Assembly: GCA_014773175.1 (NCBI GenBank)
Contig: VXCM01000967.1
Location: 1 to 64,000, forward strand
Direction of reading: 5' to 3'
From: Lucifuga dentata
Taxonomy: Eukaryota > Chordata > Actinopteri > Ophidiiformes > Bythitidae
DNA: 64,000 nt
Position numbers and translations under genes: made by a program. Shown here piece after piece: positions 1 to 11,420 of this stretch. The notes beneath the pieces are model-generated. The model saw nothing but the letters and a program-made list of their open reading frames with translations, was not told the DNA's origin and searched no databases. Within the stretch, counting starts at the first letter, position 1. Each line of letters starts with the position of its first letter.

Positions 1-856
1 TTCCCTCTCATTTTCCTCATTCATCAGCTCTTCAAAGTACTCTTTCCATCTTCCCATCACACTTCTAGCTAAATGTCTCTATTTTTTCTTCCTGTCTTCC
101 TTGCGTAGATTTACGTCAACAGAAAATCTGATTCCCATGTTTCAGCACAAGAAAAAAAAAAATCCTGACCAATCAGATGTTTTTACAAATGTCACATGAT
201 TTATGAAGGCATGAACCAACTTCAGTTTTGTTTTGTTTTTTTCTCCCCAGTGTGTATGTTTACGTTCAGAGTCCTTATGTATATTTGGATGTTAAAATAA
301 TAACATCACGTTGTAATTATAAATAAGCTTGTATATTGATGTTGTTTTGATGCAGTTATCTTTACCTCAAATGATTTTTTTGTTTTTTGGGATATATTGG
401 ACCAATAATAAAACAATGAATGCATTTGATCCTGCTGTGTGTAGTTGAGTTGAGTTTTGCAACATGTTGGGGAAACTTTTTAAAATGTATTTCAGTATTT
501 AACCTTGTTGTCACTGGTGAAAATGTCCTGCAATATACAAAAATATTCAATGACAATATCTATATAAGATCAAGAAAGTATTCAGACCTTTTCACTTTTT
601 CCTCATTTTGATACATCACCCAGCAGTATTGTAGAATGCATTAAATTCTTTTTTTCCCCTAATCTCAAAAAATACTAAAAATTTATTCTCCAAATTTATT
701 AAACATAAACAGTGACCATATTTACATAAGTAAGTGAACTTTGACTATGAAAACTGAGCTCAGCTGTTTCTAATTTTTACTGATTGTCTTTCAGAAGATT
801 CTACAGCTTGACTGGAGGACACCTGTGGCAAATTCATTTGATTTGACTGGATGATA
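1..856. other. AT-rich intergenic sequence, no gene seen
   Basis: No open frame here looks like a protein and no exon-like GT-AG block was found. The stretch is AT-rich with short A and T runs. It ends at the first Harbinger-like element. Confidence 0.6.
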
Positions 857-1428
857 TGCTGCGTTCCACAGGCCTCAGAACTCGGATTTTTCCGACTTCC
901 TACTTGGAAAAATGCGTTGGAACGGCGCTTGAAATCGGATCTCCGACTGGGAAACTCAGACCAAAATTATCTACCCCGATTTCACGAGTATGACGTCACT
1001 CAACATAGCAGCGCCAGTGGAAGCCAGCTTTGTGAATGGAAATGATCCGCTAACAAGCGAATAAAGTTTTTTTTTTTTCTTACGTGATATTGAAATAAAN
1101 AATGGAAATGATCCGCTAACAAGCGAATAAAGTTTTTTTTTTTTCTTACGTGATATTGAAATAAAAAGGTCAAAATATATCGCCAAGTTAACTATCTACA
1201 GTATCTGCCTTTGATACATAAGTGTAAATAATTTCAGAATATTAGTTGTCTGCACAAAAGTTTAATGCCTACTGTGATTAATATCATTGTAAAACAACAC
1301 AACCAAACAGTCCTGTAATCTAACTTTACTTTAGTTAGCATTTATTACTAAATTAATCTTACAGTATATTGATGTTCAGCTATGCTTTTTTTGTGTACAT
1401 TTGAGTTCCGAGGTTACTGGAACCAGCA
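857..1428. mobile_element. Harbinger-like MITE, copy 1
   Basis: The element opens with TGCTGCGTTCC and closes with an imperfect inverted copy, ending GGAACCAGCA. It is flanked by ATA on both sides (854-856 and 1429-1431), read as a 3-bp target duplication. It is over 80% similar by eye to copy 2 at 1473-2099, including the block around 965-1045 that contains a TGACGTCA-like site. There is no transposase frame, so it is non-autonomous. The N at 1100 lies between two 65-bp copies (1035-1099 and 1101-1165), so the real length is about 506 bp. The superfamily call rests on TIR and TSD size only. Confidence 0.7.
1035..1165. repeat. Assembly duplication around N at 1100
   Basis: The 65 bases before the N (1035-1099) reappear immediately after it (1101-1165). 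This is best explained by two contig ends with a true overlap that were joined with one N instead of being merged. Confidence 0.9.
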
Positions 1429-1472
1429 ATACTTGACGACCACAGCCTGAAGCCATGAGGTAAAAGTGCTTA

Positions 1473-2099
1473 TGCTGCGTTCGACAGACCTCGGAACTCA
1501 GATTTTTCCGACTTCTTACTTGGAAAAATGCGTTGNTATGCTGCGTTCGACAGACCTCGGAACTCAGATTTTTCCGACTTCTTACTTGGAAAAATGCGTT
1601 GGTAAGGCACTTAAAATCGGAGGTCCTGCTGGAAGACTTGGACCAAAATTATCTACCCCAGTTTACCGAGTATGACGTCACTCAACATGGCGGCGCCCGT
1701 GGAAGGGAGCTTTGTGAATGGAAATGATCAGCTAAAAGACGAATAAAGTATTTTTTCTTGCGTGAAATGAAAGAAAAAAGGTCAGAATATATCTCCAAGT
1801 TAACTATCTATTTTATATAATAACTGTTTTCCATTGATACGTAAGTATAAATAATTTCATATTAGTTGTCTGCACAAAGTTTAATACCCACTGTGATTAA
1901 TATCATTGTAAAACCACATACCCAAACAGTCCTGCAGTCTACTTTAGTTAGCATTTATTACGAAGTTTAATTAATTTTACAATATTTATTGGTGTTAAGC
2001 TGTGCTTTTTTGATTACGTTTGGCTGAAACGGTTTGAGGTTGGAAGTTGAAGCTTCCAACTCGGAAAAATTCGACTTCCGAGGTTTATTGAACGCAGCA
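1473..2099. mobile_element. Harbinger-like MITE, copy 2
   Basis: The left end TGCTGCGTTC is matched by GAACGCAGCA at the right end. TTA stands directly outside both ends (1470-1472 and 2100-2102), which is the TWA target duplication typical of PIF/Harbinger elements. The subterminal sequences, with CTCGGAA and TTCCGAGG motifs, are also inverted relative to each other. There is no coding capacity. A gap copy (1471-1535 and 1537-1601 around the N at 1536) lengthens the element by 66 bp, so the real length is about 561 bp. Confidence 0.8.
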
Positions 2100-2102
2100 T
2101 TA

Positions 2103-3274
2103 TATCTGTAGAACGCTGAGACAATTGTGTTAAAGCACACTCTTCTTAAATTTGGCTGCCCAGCCAAACTGAGCTAAATGGGGATAAGGGCTTTAGTCAT
2201 GGAGTCAAAGTGGAAATTTGTTAAACCCTGAAATAATCACAGTTGCATCCTAAACTTCTTCAAGCTTTCCTGACCAGCAGGAAAATAACAGCATGTATCT
2301 CCCAGCATGATTCTTCATGACAGATTTCAGTCCTGAAAAAGCTGCGCTGTTTTGTAAAAAAGTCACATTAGACCATCAGCATGTGACTTGTGCAGAAAAT
2401 ATTAACATTTCAGTGATGTTCATGAATCAACAAAATCTAGGCTGATAATGTGCTGACAAATTTTGTAGAAAATACAAGTTTTCCCAAGTTTGACATTACA
2501 CAGTTTGTACAAATGAAGGTGCTATCAGCAGGCTACAATTATGTACCATTAAATGTATTGTAGAGGACACAAAACCATCAAGCTGTTGTGTGAATGGAGT
2601 TAAATTCCAAGTACGGAGTTAAATTCCAAGTACGGAGTTAAATAGGTTACAGGTTAAGACATTTTCCTTTCAGTTATTCTCTGTTGAAGTGAAAGAAAAT
2701 GTCTCCTTCTGCTTAACAGCTGTGAGATTTTGTCAGTTCTTTCTTGTGATTGTGAGATTGCTTAGAAACCTCTGTATTATTGTTATACAGGCTCGGCCAA
2801 TCGTGAGCCCCCGCCGGTGTCTCAGCCAATCACAGGGCTCCATTCAGTGGGTGTAGTAAAAGTTATTTTTTTTACATAGTGTGTTTACTACTTTAGAAAG
2901 CATTTACAAGTTATTATGAGTACCTGCTACATTCATTCAGGTTTACTTTCCTGCTGCTGTGTTAGATCTCTCAAATCATTTAAAAGATTTTTGGATGGAT
3001 TTCATTGGCTGGTTAATTCTGAAATCTATTGGTGGATGATGTTTGTCTGCATCTCTGCACTCTGACAGTCCATTAACATGTGGACATGTTTTTCACATGA
3101 GCGTGATTGTGGCAGTCTGACCTGTTTCTACTTGGCAGGGTTGAAACCAAAGAATCATATTTTGCGACTCTGGTTTCCGTGTTATAGCAGTTTGACATCT
3201 TTTTCCTTTTCCCATTTCACGCTGATATTGGTGCTGGTGATGATGTCATGCTGTAAGGCTCCCTGGATCTTCTC
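2103..3274. other. Spacer downstream of slc46a2
   Basis: No recognisable gene. A 19-base unit (GAGTTAAATTCCAAGTACG type) is repeated near 2606-2640. If the small last exon of slc46a2 at 3275-3296 is right, the 3' UTR would lie here on the minus strand, but no decisive polyadenylation context stands out. Confidence 0.5.
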
Positions 3275-3296
3275 CTACCGTCGCCTCTGAGGTGAT
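3275..3296 (-). CDS. slc46a2: slc46a2 candidate last coding exon
   Basis: A good acceptor (TTGGCTGCAG|ATCACC) is followed by 22 coding bases in the phase left by exon 6, giving the short basic tail RSPQRRR and a TAG stop at 3277-3275. It fits by phase but has no similarity to the human C-terminus. Use of the exon 6 donor or another exon further downstream is possible. Confidence 0.35.
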
Positions 3297-5738
3297 CTGC
3301 AGCCAACAATGCTGGAGACAATACAACAGGAAGCATTCTTTAAGCAGAGGTGGAAAGTAACTATGTACAAGTACTCAAGTACTGTGGAGGAACAATTTAG
3401 TAGTGCGAGTATTTTAATGACTAATTTCATTTCAGGAAAATTCTACTTTTCTCCATTATATTTCAGAGGTGGGAAGAAGAGACTATTAGTTGGTTAAATA
3501 AAGTTTCTACAAGTGAGTATTGGTCTGATCTTGGTGTCTGAAGTAATATTAATCCAGTAACACACACACACCTGATGGGAATTGTTCCCAGTACTGTGAT
3601 GATGCTGGAGAGAGTGAAGACAAAGCCTGGAAACCAGTCCAGAGTGCTCTGGTATATTTTAGTGTAGGCGGGGATGTACGCTGATCCGGCAAACTTCAGC
3701 GCCAACTGCAGGGAGGTGAGGGTAATGCCTGGTGAAGAGGAGGAAAATTGACAGGATGACAGGAAGACAATGAAGGAGAAGTTTATTTTTCCTCTCTTCT
3801 TTCATTTAGTATAAAATGTGATCATGGTAAACAGGAGTTTACTGACACTATGTTACTGGATTTCTGGGTCATGAAATTCAACTGTTCTGAATATTTCTCA
3901 TCTCCACGAGGAGCCACTAAGGTGCAAAGTTGTCTGGTGCAACTTTAATTCACTTAGATCTTAGATTTCCGACAATATTAATGGATTATTGTGTTTTCTT
4001 ACAATAGTTTTTAAAGCTTTTACACATTTCAAGTTTTGTACTTTTGGCTTCTGCTTTTAAATTTGCTTGTGACTGTTCATCTTGTTTTATTTCTTCATTT
4101 TTGTTTGCAGCACGGCACCCTGGCAGTGTGTGTGTGTGTGTGTGTGTNGGGGGTTATTGGTATGTGTGTATGTTTGCACTGCATTGACTTTTGAAGCTGC
4201 AATGAAAGTCAAACACTAGGGAAAACCCTGCTAATGTATAACGCTGGTCTTCATGAATCATCTCTGTCTGTGTGTGTGACTGTGTGTGTGAAAAAGAGGA
4301 AGAATGATTCTAACTTGTGGTAGAGCAGGTTTTTCATAACGTCATCTCCTTGCTATAAACCGACCTGACAGGCTGGTTGGCAATGTTGGGTGCTGGAAAC
4401 TGGCCCGTTTTCTATTTCTCTAAAATACTGTATACACACACACACACACATGAAGTGAAAAGGTTTTGGATGGTAGTTTGTGCACCTCAGAGTTATACTC
4501 ACCATCAAACTTTTACCAGGGATAGTCAGAATCTGAGTTTGACGGGAGATGTCAATGTGTGTGTTATGAGCACTGTATTATATTATGCTGGACTGTACTA
4601 TAATAAAGGCCAAAAGAAGCTACTATTGAGCTATTTGTCTTTTCGAAACAGCTACGTCAGTGTTATTAACCTGTTACTGTGTCTGCATGCTGGTTGATTT
4701 AAAAACATTTCCAAACTTTCATTTATAAATAGAGAAATTAGAGAAATAGAGAAATTACTGTAAGCAGCCACATTGAAATGATATCGATACTGAACTCGGA
4801 GTTGAGGAACCTCGCCCAGCCTTCAGATTTGGAATTCTGAGTTGAGAGGGTGTTTTCTTTGACTTTTTTGAGTCAGATGTCATGAATTTCCGAGTACAAG
4901 TACAGTAGAAGGTAAGGTTTCATGTGGTTAGGCTCCATGAATTCTCATTGGATAGTTTTCAGACTTAAATGTGAAATCTGGTCTTGTAGCGGTGGTCTGG
5001 TTTTGCAAGACTTCCTAATCAAACCTGACATAGCTCGGATGTTCTGAACATCACAGTTTGATTAAAACATTGTAAGAGGAAGAGTGAGGTTGATGATTCT
5101 GGCCTCTTTGTGACCCACATAGACGTTCAACTCATCTTGTGTCACTACTTCCTCTTCTTGTGTTTATGTAACAGCAAATAATGCAAATCCTCTGTGGCTC
5201 TTATTCTCTTAGCATTTCCCTCGTATCCTTTTTCATATGTATTCCAGAAATGAAAGCTAATATTAGTTCATGAAATAACAGCCAAAGTTTCTGCAATTTG
5301 GAGATATTACTGTTGGAGTAATAAATGGAAATTGTTGGCAGTTATCTTAACTGCAAATTGTAAATCCATGTATGTGGGTCATCAGCCTTTCCCATAATTC
5401 TCTTTTAGTCAGTTACAGCAACACATATTTATATAAAATCATTGCATATATTTTTAAACTTTAAACACTAATCTATTACATCTGCTCCCCTTATTACACA
5501 AATTTTATGCTGGTTCATTCCCTCTTTTAGAATAAAGCTGCATTATATTCTGTTAAAGATTCTATTTCATTGATTTTACCCTAGTCTTTGCATGCTCTCA
5601 CACAGAGCACACAAAGGGGTTTCATACTCACCATACGAGGTTCCTTGAACTTGCTGTGAGAGCAGAGATCGGATTGTCGGCATTGGGATCAGACCAAACA
5701 GGGTGAGCGAGCGAGCTGCAGAGAAATAAACAGTGAAT

Positions 5739-5779
<41 letters not shown>

Positions 5780-8700
5780 CTAACCTGCGAACACACAGCT
5801 TCACGTGTCTTGTGTTTTATGAATCACTTCCCTGACATGTAAATAAGAAAGTATCATAGTAACACCTCATTCAAGGCAAACGCTAAAAAGAGACCAATTA
5901 CAGGTGTTTATGAATGAAGAAACATGGTTATGGAATTTGCCCTTATTTATTTATTTATTTATTTATTAAAACACCTTAAATCTGGCACTGTGTTTTATGA
6001 ATTTCCCCCATTGTCTTAATAACCAGTCTTTTGCCATTTACAAAAAATATTTTGGCTATTTTACTTCCATGTACCACTGATGCTATAAAGCAGATGAGGT
6101 GGTAAATAAAAAGGGAGAAAATGATGGCCTACTAAGGGGATCTTTTAATGGAAACAGCTGCAGAAATGTCTGTATGACTGATATACCATTAAGTTCAGTC
6201 GATGGTTTGATGATATTTTCTACTGACATGGCGAAAAAATACAATGTCTTCACAAAAATAAGTCATCACTGGTAACATTGACAGATGTGAAACTGTTTTT
6301 TGAGTAATTCAGTTTTACTTCCTGAAAATAAACTGTTCTACTGGGATTTGTGAATGTGCAATATTAACAGATGTCTGGATATGTGGATACCTCACATCTC
6401 TGAGCTGTGCCTGACTCATCTGTTAACACTCAAGGAGAACATGTCAGAGATTAATACAGGCTCTGACTAGCCAAACCCTACATCCTGTGCCAGGATGAAC
6501 GGCCAGTAGAAATATCTGATAGAATGCTTCCTTGTGGATCAAAATCAAGCCAATGACTCAATAATTAAACAAAGAAATACTGTAACTGTAGCTTCCTGAA
6601 CCTTTTTTAAATTTTTATTTATTTATCGCTCATACTCCATGGTAGGTCCTCTTTGAGCCGATGGCTCAGGAGTTACAGAATGGAGCTTGAAAGATAGATC
6701 TTCACTGATGGTCAGACATAAATTTCCTCAGGCAGACAACCACCATTTGTAAATACTCTTGATCAGCTTGTTTTTGTTCACAACAAACAACAAACAGCAA
6801 CAGCAAGGTTTGGGGATTCTTTGAGGAAAATGGAAAACTAAAAGTGGAATGAAGAGGAGGTGCAAACCCATCCATCTATTTCTGCAGATGGGAGATCCAG
6901 AGAGAATTTGTGTCATCTATTTGAAATTAAAAAAATATATATTTCATAAGATATGATTATCTCAGTTAAAATTAATTAAAGGCCACATTAATCAAAGTGG
7001 AAATGTCAGTTGCTCTGATTCCACAATCTCTGTACTTGAAGCAAAGTGGGAATGTGAGGAAGTGACTTCCTGGTAAAGTAGTTCCTAATTAAGTTCTAAC
7101 TTTAGGTTACAAAGAGTTTCAGAGTTTATTTAACATCTTACACTAAACACTAACAGTGAAAACTACACAAAAAAATGTTGTATTTTTGGCTGAAGTGGGC
7201 GTAAAGTATCACCCTCCATAAAGTCAGTCTTACCAAGGTAGAACATGTAAGTTGCCGTGACAAAGGACATGAAGTAGATTCCAGAGGCGAACGACAGCAT
7301 GCCGATCAGGATGAGTGTGACGTCACTGAAAAAGCGTGACATCAGCATGACGCCGAGGAAACTGGTGACAAAAATCAGACATCCTGCTGCATTGCCATAA
7401 CCCACCTGCGGGGGGTGACAGAGAGCAAAACAGTAAAAATGTAAGAAAGTGGCAAGGGAAATTAAAACAATTTGACAAACAGAAGAAGAAATGAACATGA
7501 ATATATATTTTATACCAAAACATACAGTACTTGAGTCTGTGTAAGCTACATATATACTCAAGTACATTTACACAGGTACTGTAGTAAAACTGCATCTGCA
7601 ATCTGTCCATCTTGAATTCCTTATACCTCCTTTTTGATTCTCTCTGTCCGTTCTTATTTCCCTCCCTTTTTTCTTGTTACCTGCTTATCACATATCTGCA
7701 TCAATACACCAAATGCAATAACAGCTCCATATGAATAAACAGGGAATGTAAAATGTCACCTGAGTGGCATCCCAGTTGAGCGGCTCCTTCATCACAAAGC
7801 TGACCAGTATTTCCATGGCTCCGCCCACTGCCACGTCATACAAAATGGCAGCAGTGAACAACAGAACAATGTTCATCATGTTTTTCTTTGCAGGAGCATC
7901 AGCAGGAATTTCATCAGAGACTTGAGGTATGAGGGGGTGGCCTTCCTCTGGCTCTTTACTAGATAAATCTTTCACCTGTAATGGAGACATACGTACATTT
8001 AATGTCTACACATCTATAGCAATATATCAATATTGCTGTAATGTAAATGTGATATACAGATCAATACCAAATACATGGGGCAAATTTGGGAGAAAAATAT
8101 CTGTCAAATTGTCTTAATGAAAACAGTAAGATTAAAATGTCGCACTAATACGGTGCTGATTGGTCCTTGTTTTCGCAAACTTTACGTTAAATTCCTTTTA
8201 GGAAATAGAATAGAATAGAATAGAATAGGATAGAATAGAATAGAATAGAATAGAATAGAATAGAATAGAATATACTTTATTGTACCCATGGGGAAATTTG
8301 TTCTAGACTCCAAGTTGCTGCACAAAACACATTATAGGCACGACACATATTTCGAAGCAAAATCACAAGACAATCCATGAGTAACAGATATACCACAACT
8401 GACATCAACATCAAATCTGAACATTAAATCTAAATTTTGTATTGCACAGACCCTATGACCTCTACATGTGACCTCATTGTAGACTGTTATTAAGAACTTT
8501 GACAGATACAGGCACAAATGAGTTCTTACACCTTTTTAGTTTACAGTGTGGAACTACATCTTCTGCCAGAAGGTAACAGTTCATATTGTGAATACAACAT
8601 ATGAAAAGGATCAGTCAGAATACTCCTTGCTTGTTGTAATATACATTGTTCATAAAGAGACTTCAGACTGTGATGATCTTTCTGACCTATGATTTTCATG

Positions 8701-10089
8701 GTGTCTGTACCAAGTGATGAAAGTGATACTTTGATAACTTTGAAATAAGTTGACAATAAGAACACAATAGTGCATTAATGCTAATATAGGAGGTACTGTA
8801 GATGGCAATAAAACTTCTGGTTTTGAGTTTATGTAAATCAAATCAGTTTGAGTCATGTATATAATGTCCTACCAGATTAGGAAAGAAGTTGTACATCCTG
8901 GATTTTTCTGTGATTAATTGTAAATAATATTAATCTGTATATAAGTGAATAGTTTTGTTGGAAGTAGCGTGCCAGTGATTTCCATCTTATATGTTGTCTT
9001 GTCTTATATGTATCTTTCTACTTTTTTTTTCTTCTGTTTTTGCACCACATTTTCTACCTGACACTTGTGAATGTAATCATTTCCTTCAGCTGAGTGTTGT
9101 GTTTCCTCTGAGCGAAATTGCCTGTGTGAGGGCGGGGTTTAAGGTATATATTATGTTCTGATCCTGCTCAATATAACAAAGAACTCATGCTCACATGCAG
9201 GTCTGCAGAGACTGAAACAGATGCATTAAATGAATAATAAATGTCTTCAGAGCAAAAACAATTTACAGAATTCCTATAATATTCCTAAATGGGTTTGATG
9301 TACCTATGGCACTTGATGTTATGTTATTTTAATCTAGTATCACAATTTTATTTATACGCTATATATTTTTTATTGAATGTTGATGTAATATCTATGGCAT
9401 CCTCCTAAAACTAATAATACAATTATTACTTTTGGATGGAAGCATGCAACACAATACACACACACACACACACACTGACCTGTAGCAGGAATATGGAGTG
9501 TATGACACACACCACATAGACTAGTGTGCTCACAATGAGCAGGATGGTCCCCTGTCCCAAAGTGGGGGTGTACAGCTTGAACACGTGACCTGACACCAGA
9601 CTTCCCAATATACCACCTGTCCCATACAGCAGCTCCACTCTTATCATCGCCTGCAGACAACACACGCTTATTCATTTTTCAGTTAGACCTAACATCATAA
9701 ATTTGCTGTTTACACATTTAAGAAAGCTGACTGGGGATTTCAAGGTCTCCTACTTAAATGAATAAATCAGTAAGGGTCAATAAAGCCTGGGTTTGGGTTT
9801 ATTGGTGTTTTTTTCCCCTTTGTCTTGTGTGTAAAATTTATATAAACTCCCAACATCATCATGTCATGTAATACAGCACCGGGAGTTTATTTCTGCAGCT
9901 CTTTTCTGTGATTGATTTTGATAATCATTACAAAGGTTTAAGCTCATTCTGATTGGATATCAGAATTTATTTTTGGGAGAAGTTGAACTGGGTTATGATG
10001 AAAACATCACCAATATATTTCTTTCCTTTTTCCTACTGTTTCTTTTCTTCATTCTGTTCTACATTTTTCCTTATAGTTTCATTGTTTCT

Positions 10090-10142
<53 letters not shown>

Positions 10143-11111
10143 ATTTTTTCCTCATCTGTTTTCTCTCTGACATTCCTTATTGCCACTTTGCTTCCTATAT
10201 TCTTTAGGTCCTCTATGTTTTTGCCTCCTTCTCTCCCTTCTTTTCCATCACCATTTTCCTTTTCCTTCCCTTTGGTATTTCCTAATTTCTGTCATGTTCA
10301 TTCTATTTTCTTTTCTTGATCCTGTCAGTTGAATAAACATTATCAAGCAGTCCAGATTTAAATCATTGAACACACTGAAAAACAAATGTGTAACACAATA
10401 ACTAATATTTTTATACTTGACATTTTTATGCAATAACGTTTTCTGTAAAACTACTATACTTTTTATTTATTTATTTATTTTACTTTTATTTAACTTTTTT
10501 ATTTTTTTTTTATTTTTACTTTTACTTGTGGTTCACAGGGTTTTATAAAGCTGTGAATCTCTTGACCGGACAGGCATCCTGACCTTGGAGCGGTTGTTGG
10601 CCGTAGAGGCCAGCGACGCCAGCGTCATCACGCCGGCCCAGTAGGAGCAGAAGCCGCCGAACAGTCCGTAGAAAGCCGCTCCGGCGAACATGAACTCCAG
10701 CGGCCAGTGGAGGAGCACCAGCAGCAGCAGCGTGAGCCTGGACAGNCCGGCGAACATGAACTCCAGCGGCCAGTGGAGGAGCACCAGCAGCAGCAGCGTG
10801 AGCCTGGACAGCAGGTAGCCGGTCAGAGGCAGCACGATGGGGGCTCTCCTCCAGCCGCGGTCCCCTAACTTTGCCAGGAACAGCGCTGGTAGGATGGGGG
10901 CCAGCTTGAGTATGAGGTTGTAAGTCATGTAGAAGTCGGACATGGCTTTCTGCTCGCTGTCATGCGTGGACGTGTCGGTGGAGCTGACGTTGGCGCATCG
11001 ATCTTTAACCACCATCTGCAGCGCGGTGTCGAACAGAGCGCTGCCCAGTTGCTGGAGGAAGATGATGGGCTCTATCCGCCTGAACACGCCTGCTCGGCAC
11101 AGATCCCACAT
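3275..11111 (-). CDS. slc46a2: Solute carrier family 46 member 2 (thymic stromal cotransporter-like)
   Basis: Multi-pass major-facilitator transporter of the SLC46 family, whose relatives include the proton-coupled folate transporter SLC46A1 and lysosomal SLC46A3. Exons on the minus strand run 10584-11111, 9480-9650, 7760-7975, 7234-7405, 5632-5715, 3572-3728 and, tentatively, 3275-3296. All internal junctions are GT-AG and the phases agree. The joined product is about 427 residues once the 22-residue gap artefact in exon 1 is removed; human SLC46A2 is about 475. Matches to human SLC46A2 as remembered include GYLLSRL, a WPLEF/WPVEV block, YGLFGGF, SGHVFKLY, LFTAAILYDVAVGG, FVTSFLGV and the RSLTLFGLIP/TIRS block of exon 5. 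These favour SLC46A2 over A1 and A3. The start is ATG at 11111, just before MWDLCRAG, and the first helix follows quickly, as in the family. The substrate of this protein is not shown by the sequence. The C-terminus is the weak point. Confidence 0.9.
3572..3728 (-). CDS. slc46a2: slc46a2 exon 6 (last helices)
   Basis: 157 bp. The acceptor is TCACCAG|GCATTA and the donor CATCAG|GTGTGT, leaving in phase 2. It encodes GITLTSLQLAL, the IPAYTKIYQSTLDWFPG loop and a final helix ending in GTIPI, equivalent to YNKIYQLTMDMF and AIIPIS in the human protein. Reading through the donor gives a low-complexity CVCVTG tail, so another exon is expected. Confidence 0.88.
3729..5631 (-). other. slc46a2 intron 5 (no other gene)
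   Basis: Intron sequence. It includes a (TG)n tract at 4126-4147 interrupted by an N gap at 4148 and otherwise AT-rich unique sequence. No nested exon is convincing. Confidence 0.65.
5632..5715 (-). CDS. slc46a2: slc46a2 exon 5 (short exon)
   Basis: 84 bp between an acceptor TCTGCAG|CTCGCT and a donor GTATG|GTGAGT. Joined to exon 4 it gives ARSLTLFGLIPMPTIRSLL and then QGTSYG, closely matching the human ARAVMLFALIPVTTIRS and GSSYGK blocks. It is too short to show up as a long open frame and was found by splice reasoning. Confidence 0.9.
5716..7233 (-). other. slc46a2 intron 4
   Basis: Intron with a (CT)n tract at 5743-5775 close to the exon 5 acceptor and an (ATTT)n tract at 5942-5967. The rest is AT-rich with no gene seen. 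Confidence 0.65.
7234..7405 (-). CDS. slc46a2: slc46a2 exon 4
   Basis: 172 bp, entering in phase 0 and leaving in phase 1. The acceptor is CCGCAG|GTGGGT and the donor CCTTG|GTAAGA. It encodes VGYGNAAGCLIFVTSFLGV, a short basic loop, and the helices ending in YMFYLG, equivalent to YMFYIA in the human protein. Confidence 0.9.
7760..7975 (-). CDS. slc46a2: slc46a2 exon 3 (central loop and next helix)
   Basis: 216 bp, phase 0 at both ends. The acceptor is TTACAG|GTGAAA and the donor ACTCAG|GTGACA. It carries the acidic cytosolic central loop (KDLSSKEPEEG) and the helix containing LLFTAAILYDVAVGG. The loop is shorter than in the human protein, which accounts for much of the length difference. Confidence 0.9.
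8205..8870 (-). mobile_element. Degraded LINE 3' end in slc46a2 intron 2
   Basis: Read on the minus strand, this ends with the sequence typical of many fish non-LTR elements: AAATTTCCCCATGGG, then ACAATAAAGTATA, then a (TATTC)n tail of about 13 units (8205-8271). Upstream, broken frames around 8541-8765 give ILTDPFHMLYSQYELLPSG followed by RR, resembling the C-terminus of a LINE reverse transcriptase. It is a 5'-truncated, decayed copy lying in the same orientation as slc46a2. Confidence 0.7.
9480..9650 (-). CDS. slc46a2: slc46a2 exon 2
   Basis: 171 bp, phase 0 at both ends. The acceptor is CTGCAG|GCGATG and the donor CTACAG|GTCAGT. It encodes IRVELLYGTGG, the SGHVFKLY block and a helix ending in IFLLQ, aligned with the helix 4-5 region of human SLC46A2. 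A (CA)n tract sits in the intron right after the donor. Confidence 0.9.
9651..10583 (-). other. slc46a2 intron 1
   Basis: Intron with a (TTTC)n microsatellite at about 10087-10141 and a long run of T-rich sequence near 10460-10520. Hydrophobic plus-strand frames here are translations of the repeat, not genes. Confidence 0.65.
10584..11111 (-). CDS. slc46a2: slc46a2 exon 1 (start codon, first membrane segments)
   Basis: Begins with ATG at 11111-11109 and ends at the donor AAG|GTCAGG (GT at 10583-10582) in phase 0. It encodes the N-terminus, a short loop with an NVSS glycosylation-type site, and the first helices ending in SLASTANNRSK. The exon is GC- and CpG-rich compared with its flanks. A 65-bp gap copy (10681-10745 repeated at 10747-10811 around the N at 10746) adds 22 false residues without changing the frame. 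The real exon is 462 bp, or 154 codons. Confidence 0.9.
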
Positions 11112-11276
11112 GACCGCGATTTAATTTATTAAAAGTAGATCAAATAATAACAGCCTTCAATAAAGCTGCGAATTAATTCTTAAAGCCAAAATCAGAGCAA
11201 CTGTGAAAGAAATGTAGAAGTCGAAACAAAGTAGCTTTCAAAGTTGTTATGAATGACGCACGGAACACACACCCTT

Positions 11277-11310
<34 letters not shown>

Positions 11311-11420
11311 TGTGTGTGTGTGTAGAGAGAGAACTTCCTCCCCCTCTTACTGTCTGACAAGACAAGCGTGACGAAACTGAAGAGGTGTGTGTGGGTGTGT
11401 ATGCGAGGGTGGTGGCGCTT
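11112..11420 (-). promoter_or_regulatory. slc46a2 5' flank, putative promoter
   Basis: Immediately upstream of the slc46a2 start. It holds a (CT)n tract at about 11280-11306 followed by (GT)n to 11323. No clear TATA box in a fixed position was identified, and the call is positional only. Confidence 0.35.

Noticed and set aside
4377..4697. 106-residue plus-strand frame
   Set aside because: Lies in an slc46a2 intron on the opposite strand, contains a CA-repeat translation and resembles no family.
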